Positions 15,579 to 24,329 are shown, numbered from the stretch's first letter. The stretch is DNA of 64,000 bases from DATEDA01 sp963789885 (GCA_963789885.1 CAWBNB010000020.1:19379-83378); one strand, 5' to 3'. The notes: a model not told the origin generated them from the letters alone. A program made the numbers and translations.

Positions 15579-15923
15579 GACGATTGCAGCCATATATCCG
15601 GCCTTCGGTTGAGGGACAGCTGTTCCTCTGGCCTTGATGGAATTGGCGGGATATCCAGATCGAGCTTCGTCGGTGACCACGGTCTTCCTGCTGTCGCCGT
15701 CGCGTTGATTGCCGGCGCTGGCTACGGAGTCGGCCTCGGCGACTCCGGCAGCCAGGAGCTCATCGAGCTGGGCGCTGAGCAGCGCCGGCCAACGCCTTCT
15801 TGTTCGCGAGCGTCCTCGGAGCCGACGTTCTTCGGATCGGCGTCTTCAGCAGCTCGTCAACGAGTTCCAACCAGGCTGCAACATCCCCCGTTCGGGAAGC
15901 TTGGCGTTGCGGACGCTCGCAAC
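15579..15923. other. Patchwork of IS256 and IS110 fragments after the split repeat
   Basis: 15582-15645 is the right half of the repeat also found at 19443-19506. From about 15650 comes a run resembling the 5' end of the IS256 transposase gene (ATTGCCGGCGCTGGCTACGG at 15710-15729) but with many short deletions. It then switches within a few bases between IS110 (CAACCAGGCTGCAAC) and IS256 leader (CATCCCCC) text before the IS110 copy at 15924. No intact gene is present. Repeated decay or a badly resolved repeat consensus could both explain it. Confidence 0.6.
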
Positions 15924-16598
15924 TCAGGCACTCGGCCCGATGCCGCCGATCCGCTGCACTCTCCGGCTGTCGGCGTTCTGCCGATGCCAGAGCACGATCT
16001 CGCGCTCGAGCTCTGCGACCTGCTGATCGAGATGCTGCACTTGCGCCAGGAGCCTGCTCAATAGGGCACGCATCGGCCCCGGCAGGCCGTTGTCGCCATC
16101 TTCGAGAATCCCGGGTACCCAGCGGCGCAGTTGACCGATACCTTGGGGCAGCACGATCCCAAACTCGCCCAGCAGCCCCCGGATCTGATTGGCCTGCGCA
16201 TTACGCGCTTTCATCACCCCGGTTCGCGCGCGGTGCAACGCCAGCACAGTCTGCTGCTCGGAGGTCTTGACCGGCACGAAGCGCATGTTCGGCCGCGCCA
16301 CCGCCTCGCAGATCGCCTCGGCATCGTTGCGGTCGTTCTTGTTGGTCTTCACGTACGGCTTGACGAACTGCGGCGCCATGAGCCTGACCTCATGGCCCAA
16401 CTCGATGAGCTTGCGAGCCCAGTGGTGGGCGCTGCCACAGGCTTCCATCCCGATCAGGCAGGGCGGCAGGTTGGCAAAGAACTTCAGCATCTCGCTGCGT
16501 TTGAGTTGCTTGCGCAGCACCGCTTTCCCGCGCTCGCTCACCCCGTGGACCTGGAACACGCTCTTTGCCAGATCAATACCCACTGTCGTAATCTTCAT
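15924..16598 (-). pseudogene. IS110-family transposase, copy 2, C-terminal domain lost
   Basis: From ATG at 16598 the first ~220 residues match copy 1 essentially base for base, including the MKITTVGIDLAK motif and the coiled region EREIVLWHRQNADSRRVQ. After RIGGIGP the frame ends at 15924, because the downstream sequence is the scrambled patchwork. The DEDD half is present but the C-terminal Ser-containing domain is gone, so it should be inactive. Confidence 0.8.
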
Positions 16599-16686
16599 GG
16601 CGGACGCCCCCTCTCGGTTAAGTGGTAGGACACGCTTCCACTTTGGCGCATCTCGACGCCGTAGCGGGAGGGGAGCGTCCATCCCA

Positions 16687-16722
16687 TTAGGGGGTCGTGG
16701 GTTCAAATCCTGCCGGGCGCGC
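16687..16722 (+). repeat. tRNA-Arg 3'-end fragment, copy 2 (no CCA)
   Basis: Same T arm and acceptor strand as at 2214-2249, but identity ends at GGGCGCGC and the CCA is replaced by TCTC. It adjoins the 5' non-coding end of IS110 copy 2, exactly as in the other two copies. Confidence 0.65.
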
Positions 16723-16789
16723 TCTCAATTCGGTGACGTTGAAGGTCCTGCGGGCGCGGCGCCCCGCGTTGGCCGCCAGGGCAACCGAG

Positions 16790-17674
16790 CTATTCGCGAA
16801 GCGCGGTCGCCAGATAGTCGGCGAAGGCGCGCGCGGAGGGTTTGGCCGCACGACCTGCCGCGAAGACGGCGTGGATTTCGAACGGTTCCATCTGCCAGTC
16901 GGCCAGCACTTGCACGAGCGTGCCGCTTGCGAGCTCCGCACGGCAGTTCCACAGGGCCACTGATGCAATGCCAAGGCTGGAGACGGCGGCAGCAATGGCG
17001 CCCTGGTTTACCGAGGTGGTCAGACGGCCTTCTACGCGGACTGTCGTAGTACGTCCGTTTCGCTGAAAGGTACAGGAGTCCAATCCGATACCGCGTGGGC
17101 CCACGATCACCTGATGGTTGGCAAGGCTCTCGGGCGTGTCCGGCGATCCTGCCCGCGCGAGGTACGCCGGCGAGGCGACAAGCAAACGAGGGCAAGTGCC
17201 CAGCCGGCGCGCCGTGGCATTCGAATCTGCCAGCGCTCCGAAGCGAAGCGCTACGTCGATGCCCTCGGTCACCAGATCCTCGTTGCGATCGTTCAGCGAG
17301 AGATCAATGCGCAGTGCCGGATGAAGCTGCATGAAGGCCGGCAGCCGCGGGATCACTTCCCGCAACCCGAAACCCAATGGCAACGAGACGCGCAGGGTTC
17401 CACGCAACTCGCCGGTACCCCGCGCGGCGTGATCGGCCTCCTCCAGCGCCGCCAGTATCGGCTCGATTCGCGCCAAGTAGTCTGAGCCCGCTTCTGTCAG
17501 CGTCAGGCCTCGAGTGGTGCGCGTCATCAAAGCCGCACCCACCTGACGCTCGAGTTCACTGGCGATGCGCGATGCGGAGGGCTGGGAAAGGCCAAGCTCG
17601 CGGCCAGCCCGTGAGAAGCTTCCCGTGCGGGCAATGCGCGCGAAAAGCCGAAGGGCCAGGAGACGGTCGCTCAT
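16790..17674 (-). CDS. LysR-family transcriptional regulator
   Basis: 294 residues. The N-terminal winged helix (LLALRLFARIARTGSFSRAG and SQPSASRIASELERQVGA) is typical of LysR. The C-terminal substrate-binding domain resembles the group that includes DsdC/CrgA-like regulators (LRVSLPLGFGLREVIPRL, DVALRFGAL). It is divergent from the YdhR-like gene at 17805 across a 130-base gap, the usual LysR/target arrangement, so it probably controls that gene. Confidence 0.88.
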   Translation of the reverse strand: MSDRLLALRLFARIARTGSFSRAGRELGLSQPSASRIASELERQVGAALMTRTTRGLTLTEAGSDYLARIEPILAALEEADHAARGTGELRGTLRVSLPLGFGLREVIPRLPAFMQLHPALRIDLSLNDRNEDLVTEGIDVALRFGALADSNATARRLGTCPRLLVASPAYLARAGSPDTPESLANHQVIVGPRGIGLDSCTFQRNGRTTTVRVEGRLTTSVNQGAIAAAVSSLGIASVALWNCRAELASGTLVQVLADWQMEPFEIHAVFAAGRAAKPSARAFADYLATALRE

Positions 17675-17804
17675 ACAGATCCCGAATATATCTTAGTTGC
17701 CGTGGTGGGCTACCCCTTTGAATTCGAATAACCGATATTGCTCTCCGACGCCACCAAGGGTCAAATCATTCGTTCAACGGCAAAGCTCTTAAGGGAGGGT
17801 ATTC

Positions 17805-18119
17805 ATGATTACCGCTTTGGTTCAGTTCAGACTTCCCCAACCGGTCACTCGTGAGAAGGCACAGCAACTCTTCGTTGGCACTGCGCCGAAGTACCGTGAA
17901 GCATCCGGGCTCATTCGTAAGTACTATCTCCTCTCCGAGGATGGCGGAACGGCGGGCGGGGTCTACTTGTGGAAATCGAAGAAAGATGCTGCGGGGCTCT
18001 ATACCAAGGAGTGGGAAAACGTCATTCGTGAGCGGTACGGGGCACTACCGACAGTTACCTATTTCGAGAGTCCGGTTGTCGTCGATAACCTGACAAACGA
18101 GATCATTTCCGATTCGTGA
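17805..18119 (+). CDS. YdhR-like small monooxygenase-fold protein
   Basis: 104 residues from ATG 17805, preceded by AAGGGAGG. The pattern LVQFRLPQPVTREKA...LIRKYYLLSEDG...GGVYLWKSKKDA fits the dimeric ferredoxin-like barrel of YdhR and related putative monooxygenases that act on small aromatic or quinone-like compounds. It is the likely target of the divergent LysR gene. No cofactor motif is expected. The enzyme's actual substrate is unknown. Confidence 0.7.
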   Translation: MITALVQFRLPQPVTREKAQQLFVGTAPKYREASGLIRKYYLLSEDGGTAGGVYLWKSKKDAAGLYTKEWENVIRERYGALPTVTYFESPVVVDNLTNEIISDS

Positions 18120-18480
18120 CGGCACGTGCAGGGATCGCTGAAGCGACGACGCTGTCGAACGGCGCGTTCTACGAGATCGCCCTATGACGTAGGCGCGCCC
18201 GCCCTTTCGCGAACCGTGAACGCGAATGTAATGGGCTTGAGCCTGCGGGAATACAGACCGGAGAGGTGGTCGTCGACTTGGGTTGCGGTGCCTTGGAGAG
18301 CCACAAGATCGACGCAGTCCTTGATAGATGTGAGAAGCAGCGAAAACGCAGAAGCTATTGATTCTGAATCCACAGTTCGTGGTCACCGCTCGGTAACGCC
18401 GCGCAGGCTAGGCGACGGCAACAATCTCGACCCAATGGTGCCCACCTTCATCCCCTCCGGGGCGCCATCCTCTTTGAGAG
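18120..18480. other. Intergenic stretch with a possible methyltransferase relic
   Basis: No intact gene. On the plus strand near 18259-18292 the translation GEVVVDLGCGA appears, which is motif I of a class I SAM-dependent methyltransferase. Reading frames on both sides are broken within a few codons. It is probably a decayed fragment, possibly ArsM-like, but the piece is too short to be sure. Confidence 0.3.
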
Positions 18481-18505
18481 GGGCTCAGCTATCGCTGGGC
18501 CCTTT
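18481..18505. terminator. Hairpin terminator between convergent genes
   Basis: GGGCTCAGC, loop TATC, GCTGGGCCC with one mismatch, followed by TTT. It lies between the plus-strand YdhR-like gene and the minus-strand PIN toxin gene. Confidence 0.5.
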
Positions 18506-18542
18506 GCATTTCCGGAGGTTGGGAAAGCCGAATCGCGGGAAT

Positions 18543-18950
18543 TCAACGTCTGTCCGCGTGGAGCGCCTCCCAGAACTGGCGAGGCGACACGAGCTTCAGC
18601 CCCTCAAGGGCCGCAAGCTTCAGCAGCGCGGCATCTCCGGTAACAAACAGCTCCGCCTGACCCGCAAGCGCCTCCGCGAGCACCAGCGCGTCGTCGGAAT
18701 CGACCGTCGCGGTTACGGGCTCGACCTTGCCCACGACCAGGGCTGCTTCGCCTGAGACAAATTCGGCAATTTCGGTGGAGCGGGCGGCTGGAAGCTTGAC
18801 CTTGTCACGCAGGGCCCTGACAAGTTCGCGGAGGACGTTCTCACCGACGATCAAGTCGTGCTCGAGCAGCACCAGCTCGAGCAGATCTGCGCACAAGCCG
18901 CGTGACGCGAAGGCGCTGACTAGGACGTTTGTGTCGAGAAAGACCCTCAC
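18543..18950 (-). CDS. PIN-domain toxin
   Basis: 135 residues. The first acidic motif is MRVFLDTNVLVSA, and central Glu and Asp residues (GENVLRELVRAL, VDSDDALVLAEAL) and FVTGDAALL complete the Mg-dependent PIN ribonuclease site. This is the COG1569-like PIN toxin group. The start codon overlaps the antitoxin stop by 4 bases. Toxin-antitoxin function is inferred from the pair. Confidence 0.8.
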   Translation of the reverse strand: MRVFLDTNVLVSAFASRGLCADLLELVLLEHDLIVGENVLRELVRALRDKVKLPAARSTEIAEFVSGEAALVVGKVEPVTATVDSDDALVLAEALAGQAELFVTGDAALLKLAALEGLKLVSPRQFWEALHADRR

Positions 18951-19162
18951 GAGAGGGCCCGGAACACGTCCTCGTCAGTCACTAGCCCCTGTGCCTCCGC
19001 AAACGGCAGTGTCTTCCGCCGAAGTTCTCGGAAGCGCGCAACCGCGATCTGCCGTTTGAGCGCCTCGCGGGCGATCTCACTCTTCGTCCGGCCGGTACTC
19101 CTCGCGATCCGGTCCAGAGCTTTCTCGAGCTTTGGGTCGAGGCGGATAGTCAAGGTCGTCAT
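18947..19162 (-). CDS. Ribbon-helix-helix antitoxin for the PIN toxin
   Basis: 71 residues from ATG 19162. MTTLTIRLDPKLEKALDRIA then GRTKSEIAREALKRQ is a classic MetJ/Arc-type ribbon-helix-helix DNA-binding domain. The C-terminal part would bind the toxin. It precedes and overlaps the toxin gene (18947-18950), so the pair is one operon, most likely autorepressed. Confidence 0.8.
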   Translation of the reverse strand: MTTLTIRLDPKLEKALDRIARSTGRTKSEIAREALKRQIAVARFRELRRKTLPFAEAQGLVTDEDVFRALS

Positions 19163-19242
19163 CTTCAATCTCCGTGTTGTACGACATTGTCGCACAGACC
19201 GACGCAGGAGATCGAGTCCTCCTCGGACTGCCGCTGAGCGAC

Positions 19243-19510
19243 GAAGCGGCTGTATCATTCGCGAACGGCAATCCTCGCTTATCCAGGCACTTGCAAGCGT
19301 CGATCGTGCAATTGAATGATACAAGTTGCGGCGTCCATCTATCTGATTCGTAAGGCGAAATAGGGGATCGCACGATCGTCTACGAACCATATATGGACGC
19401 TCCCGGTTTGCAAAGCAGTCTCTTCGCTTTGGCGGGCAGGTGAAGATTGCAGCCATATATCCGGCCTTCGGTTGAGGAACAGCGGCTCCTCTGGCCCTGA
19501 TGGAATTGGC
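19243..19510. repeat. Diverged repeat, copy B, unsplit version of the IS66 target
   Basis: TGTATCATTC near 19249 and GAATGATACA near 19314 are inverted arms. Then follow CTATCTGATTCGTAAGG, ACGAACCATATATGGACGCT and CAAAGCAGTCTCTTCGCTTT (19411-19430), and without a break GATTGCAGCCATATATCCGG and the segment up to GGAATTGGC near 19509. In copy A the two halves are separated by IS66. The rest of the gap to 19673 holds nothing I recognise. Confidence 0.6.
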
Positions 19511-20051
19511 TGGTTGACGCCTCATCAGAGGGACGAACTCTCGGGTTCGTGGTTCGTATCAGGTTTGGTCGACCACGGTCTGACCTGTTTCGCCATCACG
19601 TTGAGCTTGCCTGTGCAATCAGTAAGCGGATCTCCTTGCTATGCGCATTGATCGGCTATCTGTGCTCGGCGGTTCACCGGCTCGGTGCCGTCGACACGTA
19701 ATCGGGGTCGAACTCGCGCTGATGCGCGAGCAGCGCCCAGGCGATGCGCGCATTCTTGTTCGCTAGCGCCACGGCAGCGACGTTCTTGCCGCGCCTGAGC
19801 GTCAGGCGCTTGAGCCAGCTATCGGTCTGATCGGGTCGGTGTTCAAGGTGTCGGAGTACCGAGCGTGCGCCGTGGATGAGCAGCGTGCGCAGGTAGACAT
19901 CGCCGTGCTTGCTGATGCCCAGCAGCTTGGGTTTGCCGCCGGTGGAATCCTGTCGCGGCACGATTCCCAGCCAAGCGGCGACCTGCCGCCCGTTGGTGAA
20001 GCCCTTGGCATTGCCGAGGCTCGCCACGTAGGCGCTGGCGTCAGCGGGGGG

Positions 20052-21361
20052 GAGTGTCCTGAATTTCGTGTGTCCGAGCCATACTTCCCGGAAAGGGGGA
20101 TGTTATGGCAGTCAAGAAGGAACTCGTTGACGAGCTGCTGAAGGACGCCGATCCGAAGAAGGTTTTCGGCTCCGAGGGACTGCTCGACGACATCAAGAAG
20201 GCGTTGGCCGAGCGCATGCTCAGCGCCGAGCTCGATGAGCACCTGGCTACGGAGTCGGCCGAGGCCGACTCCGTAGCCAGCGCCGGCAATCACCGCAACG
20301 GCTACAGCAAGAAGACGGTGCTCACCGACACCGGCAAGCTCGATCTGGATATCCCGCGCGACCGGCGCGGCAGCTTCGAGCCGCAGCTGATCGCGAAATA
20401 CCAGCGCCGCTTCCCCGGCTTCGACGAGAAGATCGTTTCGATGTACGCCCGCGGGATGAGCGTGCGCGAGATCCAAGGGCATCTTCGCGAGCTCTACGGG
20501 ATCGAGGCCTCGCCCCAGCTCATCAGTACCGTCACTGACGCGGTCCTCGACGAGGTCGCCACATGGCAGTCGCGCCCGCTGGAGGCGCTCTACGCGATCG
20601 TGTTCTTCGACGCCCTGCGGGTGAAGATCCGCGACGAGGGGACGGTTCGGAATAAGGCCGTTTACCTCGCCGTCGGGGTGCTGCCCGAAGGCAAGAAGGA
20701 CGTGCTGGGGATCTGGATCGAGCAGACCGAAGGAGCGAAGTTCTGGCTGCGCGTCATGGCCGAACTCAAAAATCGCGGCGTCGCCGATGTCCTGATCGCG
20801 GTGGTCGATGGTCTGAAGGGCTTCCCGGAGGCGATCACAGCGGTGTTCCCCGAGGCGCGGATCCAGACCTGCATCGTGCATCTGATCCGCTACTCGATGG
20901 AATTTGCCTCCTGGAAGGAGCGTAAAGCGGTCGCCGGCGCGCTGAAGGCCATCTACCGGGCCGGGACGGTCGAAGCCGCACAGGCGGCGCTGGAGGCCTT
21001 CGACGCCAGCCCCTGGGGCCGCAAATACCCGGCGATCGCGGCGGCTTGGCGACGCAACTGGGAGCAGGTGATCCCGTTCTTTGCCTATCCCCCAGAGGTG
21101 CGCCGGATCATCTACACAACCAACGCGATCGAGAGCTTGCATTCTCAGGTGCGTCGGTCGGTGCGTGCCCGCGGGCACTTCCCGACCGACGAGGCGGCCA
21201 CCAAGCTGATCTGGCTCGTCTTGCGCGAGATCACGCGCGATTGGAGAATGCCGCCGATCGCTTGGCACGCCGCCAGGGCACAGTTCGCGATCCTGTTCGG
21301 CGATCGATTTGAGATGACCCGTTGATCAACCGGCTCGGGTCACACAGAAATCCTGACACTC
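20052..21361 (+). mobile_element. IS256-family insertion sequence, copy 2, complete
   Basis: Imperfect terminal repeats of about 29 bp lie at 20052-20080 (starting GAGTGTCCTGAATTTC) and about 21332-21361 read in reverse (GAGTGTCAGGATTTC). The element is ~1.31 kb with one intact transposase gene. It sits inside IS110 copy 3. No clean 8-9 bp target duplication is visible; instead the flanks share a diverged ~25-base stretch of IS110. Confidence 0.9.
20105..21325 (+). CDS. IS256-family transposase, intact
   Basis: 406 residues. The N-terminal helical DNA-binding part (MAVKKELVDELLKDADPKKV) is followed by the zinc-less DDE core with AIVFFDALRVKIRDEG (first Asp), VLIAVVDGLKGFPEAI (second Asp) and the TNAIESLHSQVRR segment holding the catalytic Glu. 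HLIRYSMEFASWKERK is typical of the family. Length matches IS256-family transposases (~400). This is the only apparently functional transposase in the left part, and it could mobilise the frameshifted copy at 1-1256. Confidence 0.93.
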   Translation: MAVKKELVDELLKDADPKKVFGSEGLLDDIKKALAERMLSAELDEHLATESAEADSVASAGNHRNGYSKKTVLTDTGKLDLDIPRDRRGSFEPQLIAKYQRRFPGFDEKIVSMYARGMSVREIQGHLRELYGIEASPQLISTVTDAVLDEVATWQSRPLEALYAIVFFDALRVKIRDEGTVRNKAVYLAVGVLPEGKKDVLGIWIEQTEGAKFWLRVMAELKNRGVADVLIAVVDGLKGFPEAITAVFPEARIQTCIVHLIRYSMEFASWKERKAVAGALKAIYRAGTVEAAQAALEAFDASPWGRKYPAIAAAWRRNWEQVIPFFAYPPEVRRIIYTTNAIESLHSQVRRSVRARGHFPTDEAATKLIWLVLREITRDWRMPPIAWHAARAQFAILFGDRFEMTR

Positions 21362-22138
21362 TCACGAAGGCGCTGGCTGTGAGCGGCCCGATGCCACCGA
21401 TGCGCTCGCAGCTCGGCGGCTGTCGTCGTTCTGCCGGTGCCAGAGCACGATTTCGCGCTCGAGTTCTAAGACCTGCTGGTCGAGCTGCTGGAGCTGCGCC
21501 AGCAGTCTCCGCAGCAGGGTACGCATCAGCCCCGGTAGGCCATTCTTGCTGTCCTCTACGATCTCGGGAAGCCGGCGGCGCAGTTGACCAATACCCTGGG
21601 GCAGAACGATCCCGAACTCGCCCAGCAGCCCCCGGATCTGATTGGCCTGCGCGTTGCGCGCCTTCATCATCCCCGCGCGCGCACGGTGCAACGCGAGCGC
21701 TGCCTGTTGCTCGGGAGCTTTGACCGGCACGAAGCGCATGTTCGGCCGCGCCACCGCCTCGCAGATCGCCTCGGCATCGTTGCGGTCGTTCTTGTTGGTC
21801 TTCACGTACGGCTTGACGAACTGCGGCGCCATGAGCCTGACCTCGTGGCCCAACTCGATGAGCTTGCGCGCCCAGTGGTGCGCGCTGCCACAGGCTTCGA
21901 TCCCGATCAGACAGGGCGGCAGGTTGGTAAAGAACTTCAGCATCTCGCTGCGTTTGAGTTGCTTGCGCAGCACCGCTTTCCCGCGCTCGCTCACCCCGTG
22001 GACCTGGAACACGCTCTTTGCCAGATCAATACCCACTGTCGTAATCTTCATGGCGGACGCCCCCTCTCGGTTAAGTGGTCGGATCGCACTTCCACTTTGG
22101 CGCACTTGACGCCGCAGCGGGAGGGGAGCGTCCATCCC

Positions 22139-22177
22139 ATTAGGGGGTCGTGGGTTCAAATCCTGCCGGGCGCGCCA
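22139..22177 (+). repeat. tRNA-Arg 3'-end fragment, copy 3, with CCA
   Basis: T arm, acceptor strand and encoded CCA (22175-22177), as at 2214-2249. A terminator-like hairpin follows at 22200, which suggests this copy may be the original tRNA end. The 5' half of the tRNA is not in the window. Confidence 0.7.
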
Positions 22178-22199
22178 GGTTTCCGCTTCGAGATCAGAC

Positions 22200-22222
22200 G
22201 GCTAGCGAAGTCCTCGCTGGCC
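22200..22222 (+). terminator. Terminator-like hairpin after the tRNA 3' end
   Basis: GGCTAGCGA, loop AGTCC, TCGCTGGCC, with one G-T wobble, followed by GTTTGTCCTTT. It lies 23 bases after the CCA, a normal distance for tRNA transcription termination. The remaining bases to 22448 hold nothing I recognise. Confidence 0.45.
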
Positions 22223-22448
22223 GTTTGTCCTTTCAGCAGAGTGAGTGCCGAGTTTTGCCGGACTCGTCGCGGCAGATCCGTTGCGCGGATATGCGCGGCG
22301 CGACTCGAGGCTGCGCTACGCGAGTCCGATCAGCGCCCCATCAATTCACGTACGTTGCTCGATGAGGTCGTCGCTGGCGACGACGCGTAATTCGCGCGCC
22401 TTGACGAGGGAGCTGACGATACGCCGAGCATTCAGTAAGTGAGCTTTT

Positions 22449-23264
22449 CTAGTGCGGACCACGCGTGCTACGCGGCACGCGCGCTTTGACGGCGTTGGCA
22501 CGGGCGAAGTATTCGATCACGCCTCCTGGTGCGGCAGGCAGCTGGTCGCGAACGGCGCGCTTCAGCCGGGTGCGCTCGCTCTCGGTCATGGAGGCGATGA
22601 TCTTCGTCGTGGGTGCGTAGCTCGGCGTCTGCGCCTGCCAGAAATCGTCGAAGTCGCTATACGCCAGGCAGATATCGATGCCCCTCGTCTCGATCTGTTC
22701 GAGCCCCGCCTCCTGGAACAGCGCGCGTAACGCCTCCATCCGCGACTCCGCCGTGCCAGGAATCGGCGGCACCGGCACGCCGAATCGACGCATCGCGCGA
22801 CGTAGTGGTCCGCTCGGCGAAAGCTCTTCCGCGAAGTCCCACACGTAGACTGCGATGGCTCCGCCTGCGCGGGTCACTCGCCGCATCTCGGCGAGCGCTT
22901 GCTGCCGCTCCGAAATGAAGTTTAGGACTAGGGAGGAAGCGACGATATCGAACGATGCGCCGGAGAAAGGCAGCCTGCGCGCATCGGCAACGTGAAACGA
23001 CGCTCCGCGCCCGGCTGGCCCTCGCGATGCTTGCCGGACCTGAGCCCCTGCTGAATCGATCCCGACGACCGCTGCAGGCGAGCAAAGCTCGAGCAGCGCG
23101 TGCGCTAGGATTCCAGTGCCGCAACCCACATCGAGCCATCGCGCGCCAGCGTGCGGCGCAAGCCATTCCAGAAAGATCGGCGCCGCCGCGCGGCTCCATC
23201 GACCCATGGCGCGCTCGTAGGCCGTGCTGTCATCGAAGCTGAACTCGGGCTCCGTGTCGTTCAT
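22449..23264 (-). CDS. Class I SAM-dependent methyltransferase
   Basis: 271 residues, UbiE/BioC-like Rossmann fold: motif I LDVGCGTGILAHAL near residue 45, VVGIDSAGAQV, FHVADARRLPFSGASFDIV, SSLVLNF, and the RVTRAGGAIAVYVWDF strand near residue 130. The C-terminal part carries a substrate lid. The small-molecule substrate cannot be told. It starts inside the end of the TctC gene (4-base overlap), so the two are one transcript. It is 14 kb from the RiPP cluster and across several insertion sequences, so a link to that cluster is not supported. Confidence 0.85.
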   Translation of the reverse strand: MNDTEPEFSFDDSTAYERAMGRWSRAAAPIFLEWLAPHAGARWLDVGCGTGILAHALLELCSPAAVVGIDSAGAQVRQASRGPAGRGASFHVADARRLPFSGASFDIVASSLVLNFISERQQALAEMRRVTRAGGAIAVYVWDFAEELSPSGPLRRAMRRFGVPVPPIPGTAESRMEALRALFQEAGLEQIETRGIDICLAYSDFDDFWQAQTPSYAPTTKIIASMTESERTRLKRAVRDQLPAAPGGVIEYFARANAVKARVPRSTRGPH

Positions 23265-24226
23265 TGGGCGTTCAGGCCTGCTTTCTGGGTGAGCACGGCG
23301 TTCAAGGCGATCTCCCCTTCGACGCGCGCCTCGAACTCCGTCGGAGACATGGCCATCGGATCGACGCCAAGCGCTGCGAGCCTCTCGCGCATCTTGGGCG
23401 CCTGAAGGACGTTGAGCGTTTCGCGGTTGAGTCTGTTCACGATGTCCGCAGGCGTTCTCGCCGGCAGGAACAGGCCGTACCAGATGGGATAGTCTGCGTC
23501 ATTGAATCCCGCTTCGCGAAGCGTCGGGACATCGGGCAGCACGGTCGAGCGGCCCGTCGTGTTCACGGCGAGTGCGCGAAGCTTCCCCTCGCGGATATGC
23601 GGCAGCACGAGCGCAACAGGGCCAAAGAAGAAATCCACGCGCGCGGTGATCACTTCCAGCATGGCTTCCGCGCCGCCCTTGAAGGGCACATGAACCGCTT
23701 GAATCCTCGCGCTCTGCACGAAACGCTCGGCGCTCAAATGCGTCGCGGAGCCGACGCCGACCGACGAGAAATTCAAAGCACCCGGCCGGGCCTTCGCCGC
23801 GGCGACAAGGTCGGCGGCAGAGTTCCAACCCCTCGCGGGCGAAACGACGAGGACGCTCGGCGAGATGCCGATCGGGACGGCAGCGACGAGATCATTCGCC
23901 GTACGGTAGGGCAGAGCTTTGTAAAGGGCCGGCGCGATGGTGAGCGCGGACCCGTGCGCGAGGATCGTGTATCCGTCGGGTTCCGACTTGGCGACGAACG
24001 CGCTGCCGATGGTCCCCCCCGCGCCGACCCGGTTCTCGACGACGATCGGTTGTCCCAATTGCACCGACAACTGCTCGAGTACGAGACGGTGCACGATATC
24101 GGTCGAGCTTCCTGCGCCGACTGGCACGATGGCGCGCAGCGGCTTCGTCGGCCACGCCTGAGCGTCAGCGTCGAACGCGTGCAGCGCGAGCAAGAAGGTT
24201 GCCAAAGCGAACAGACGATGTCTCAT
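23261..24226 (-). CDS. Bug/TctC-type periplasmic solute-binding protein
   Basis: 321 residues with a cleavable signal peptide (MRHRLFALATFLLALHAFDA, cleavage after DADA). The mature protein starts QAWPTKPLRAIVPVGAGSST, the hallmark of the Bug family. VVENRVGAGGTIGSAFVAKS and PFKGGAEAMLEVI line the two-lobed binding site for carboxylates. Most Bug genes in Burkholderiales are orphan receptors without transporter genes, as here. The gene is divergent from a LysR regulator and overlaps the downstream methyltransferase gene. Confidence 0.92.
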   Translation of the reverse strand: MRHRLFALATFLLALHAFDADAQAWPTKPLRAIVPVGAGSSTDIVHRLVLEQLSVQLGQPIVVENRVGAGGTIGSAFVAKSEPDGYTILAHGSALTIAPALYKALPYRTANDLVAAVPIGISPSVLVVSPARGWNSAADLVAAAKARPGALNFSSVGVGSATHLSAERFVQSARIQAVHVPFKGGAEAMLEVITARVDFFFGPVALVLPHIREGKLRALAVNTTGRSTVLPDVPTLREAGFNDADYPIWYGLFLPARTPADIVNRLNRETLNVLQAPKMRERLAALGVDPMAMSPTEFEARVEGEIALNAVLTQKAGLNAQ

Positions 24227-24329
24227 TAGTATCTCCCGTATCGACGCGCTCATTGTCCAGGCCGCGGGTTTATGCGTCCAATATATACTTATGCTATGAA
24301 ACCATGCCGGCGCGGCATTAGGAGCTGGA
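24227..24329. promoter_or_regulatory. Divergent promoter region with inverted repeat
   Basis: Between the TctC gene (minus) and the LysR gene (plus). An AT-rich core (CCAATATATACTTATGC, ~24281-24297) is followed by the perfect inverted repeat ATGCCG-GCG-CGGCAT at 24304-24318, just before the LysR ribosome site AGGAGC. LysR proteins usually bind such a shared region and repress themselves. Which repeat is bound is inference. Confidence 0.45.

Larger units (their letters stand above)
19674..22051 (-). pseudogene. IS110-family transposase, copy 3, interrupted by IS256
   Basis: The N-terminal two-thirds runs from ATG 22051 to about 21363. The C-terminal third runs from about 20050 to the stop at 19674 (ASLGNAKGFTNGRQ, PRQDSTGGKPKLLGISKHGD, ending FDPDYVSTAPSR). 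Between them sits the IS256 element. The N-terminal part also has a frame slip near 21420. The C-terminal piece is the only complete IS110 tail in the window. Both flanks of IS256 contain the LTASA(Y/F)V codons, so a short stretch of the gene is duplicated and diverged. Confidence 0.85.

Noticed and set aside
22449..23264. Methyltransferase as part of the RiPP cluster
   Set aside because: It is 14 kb away across three insertion-sequence regions and is translationally coupled to the TctC gene instead.
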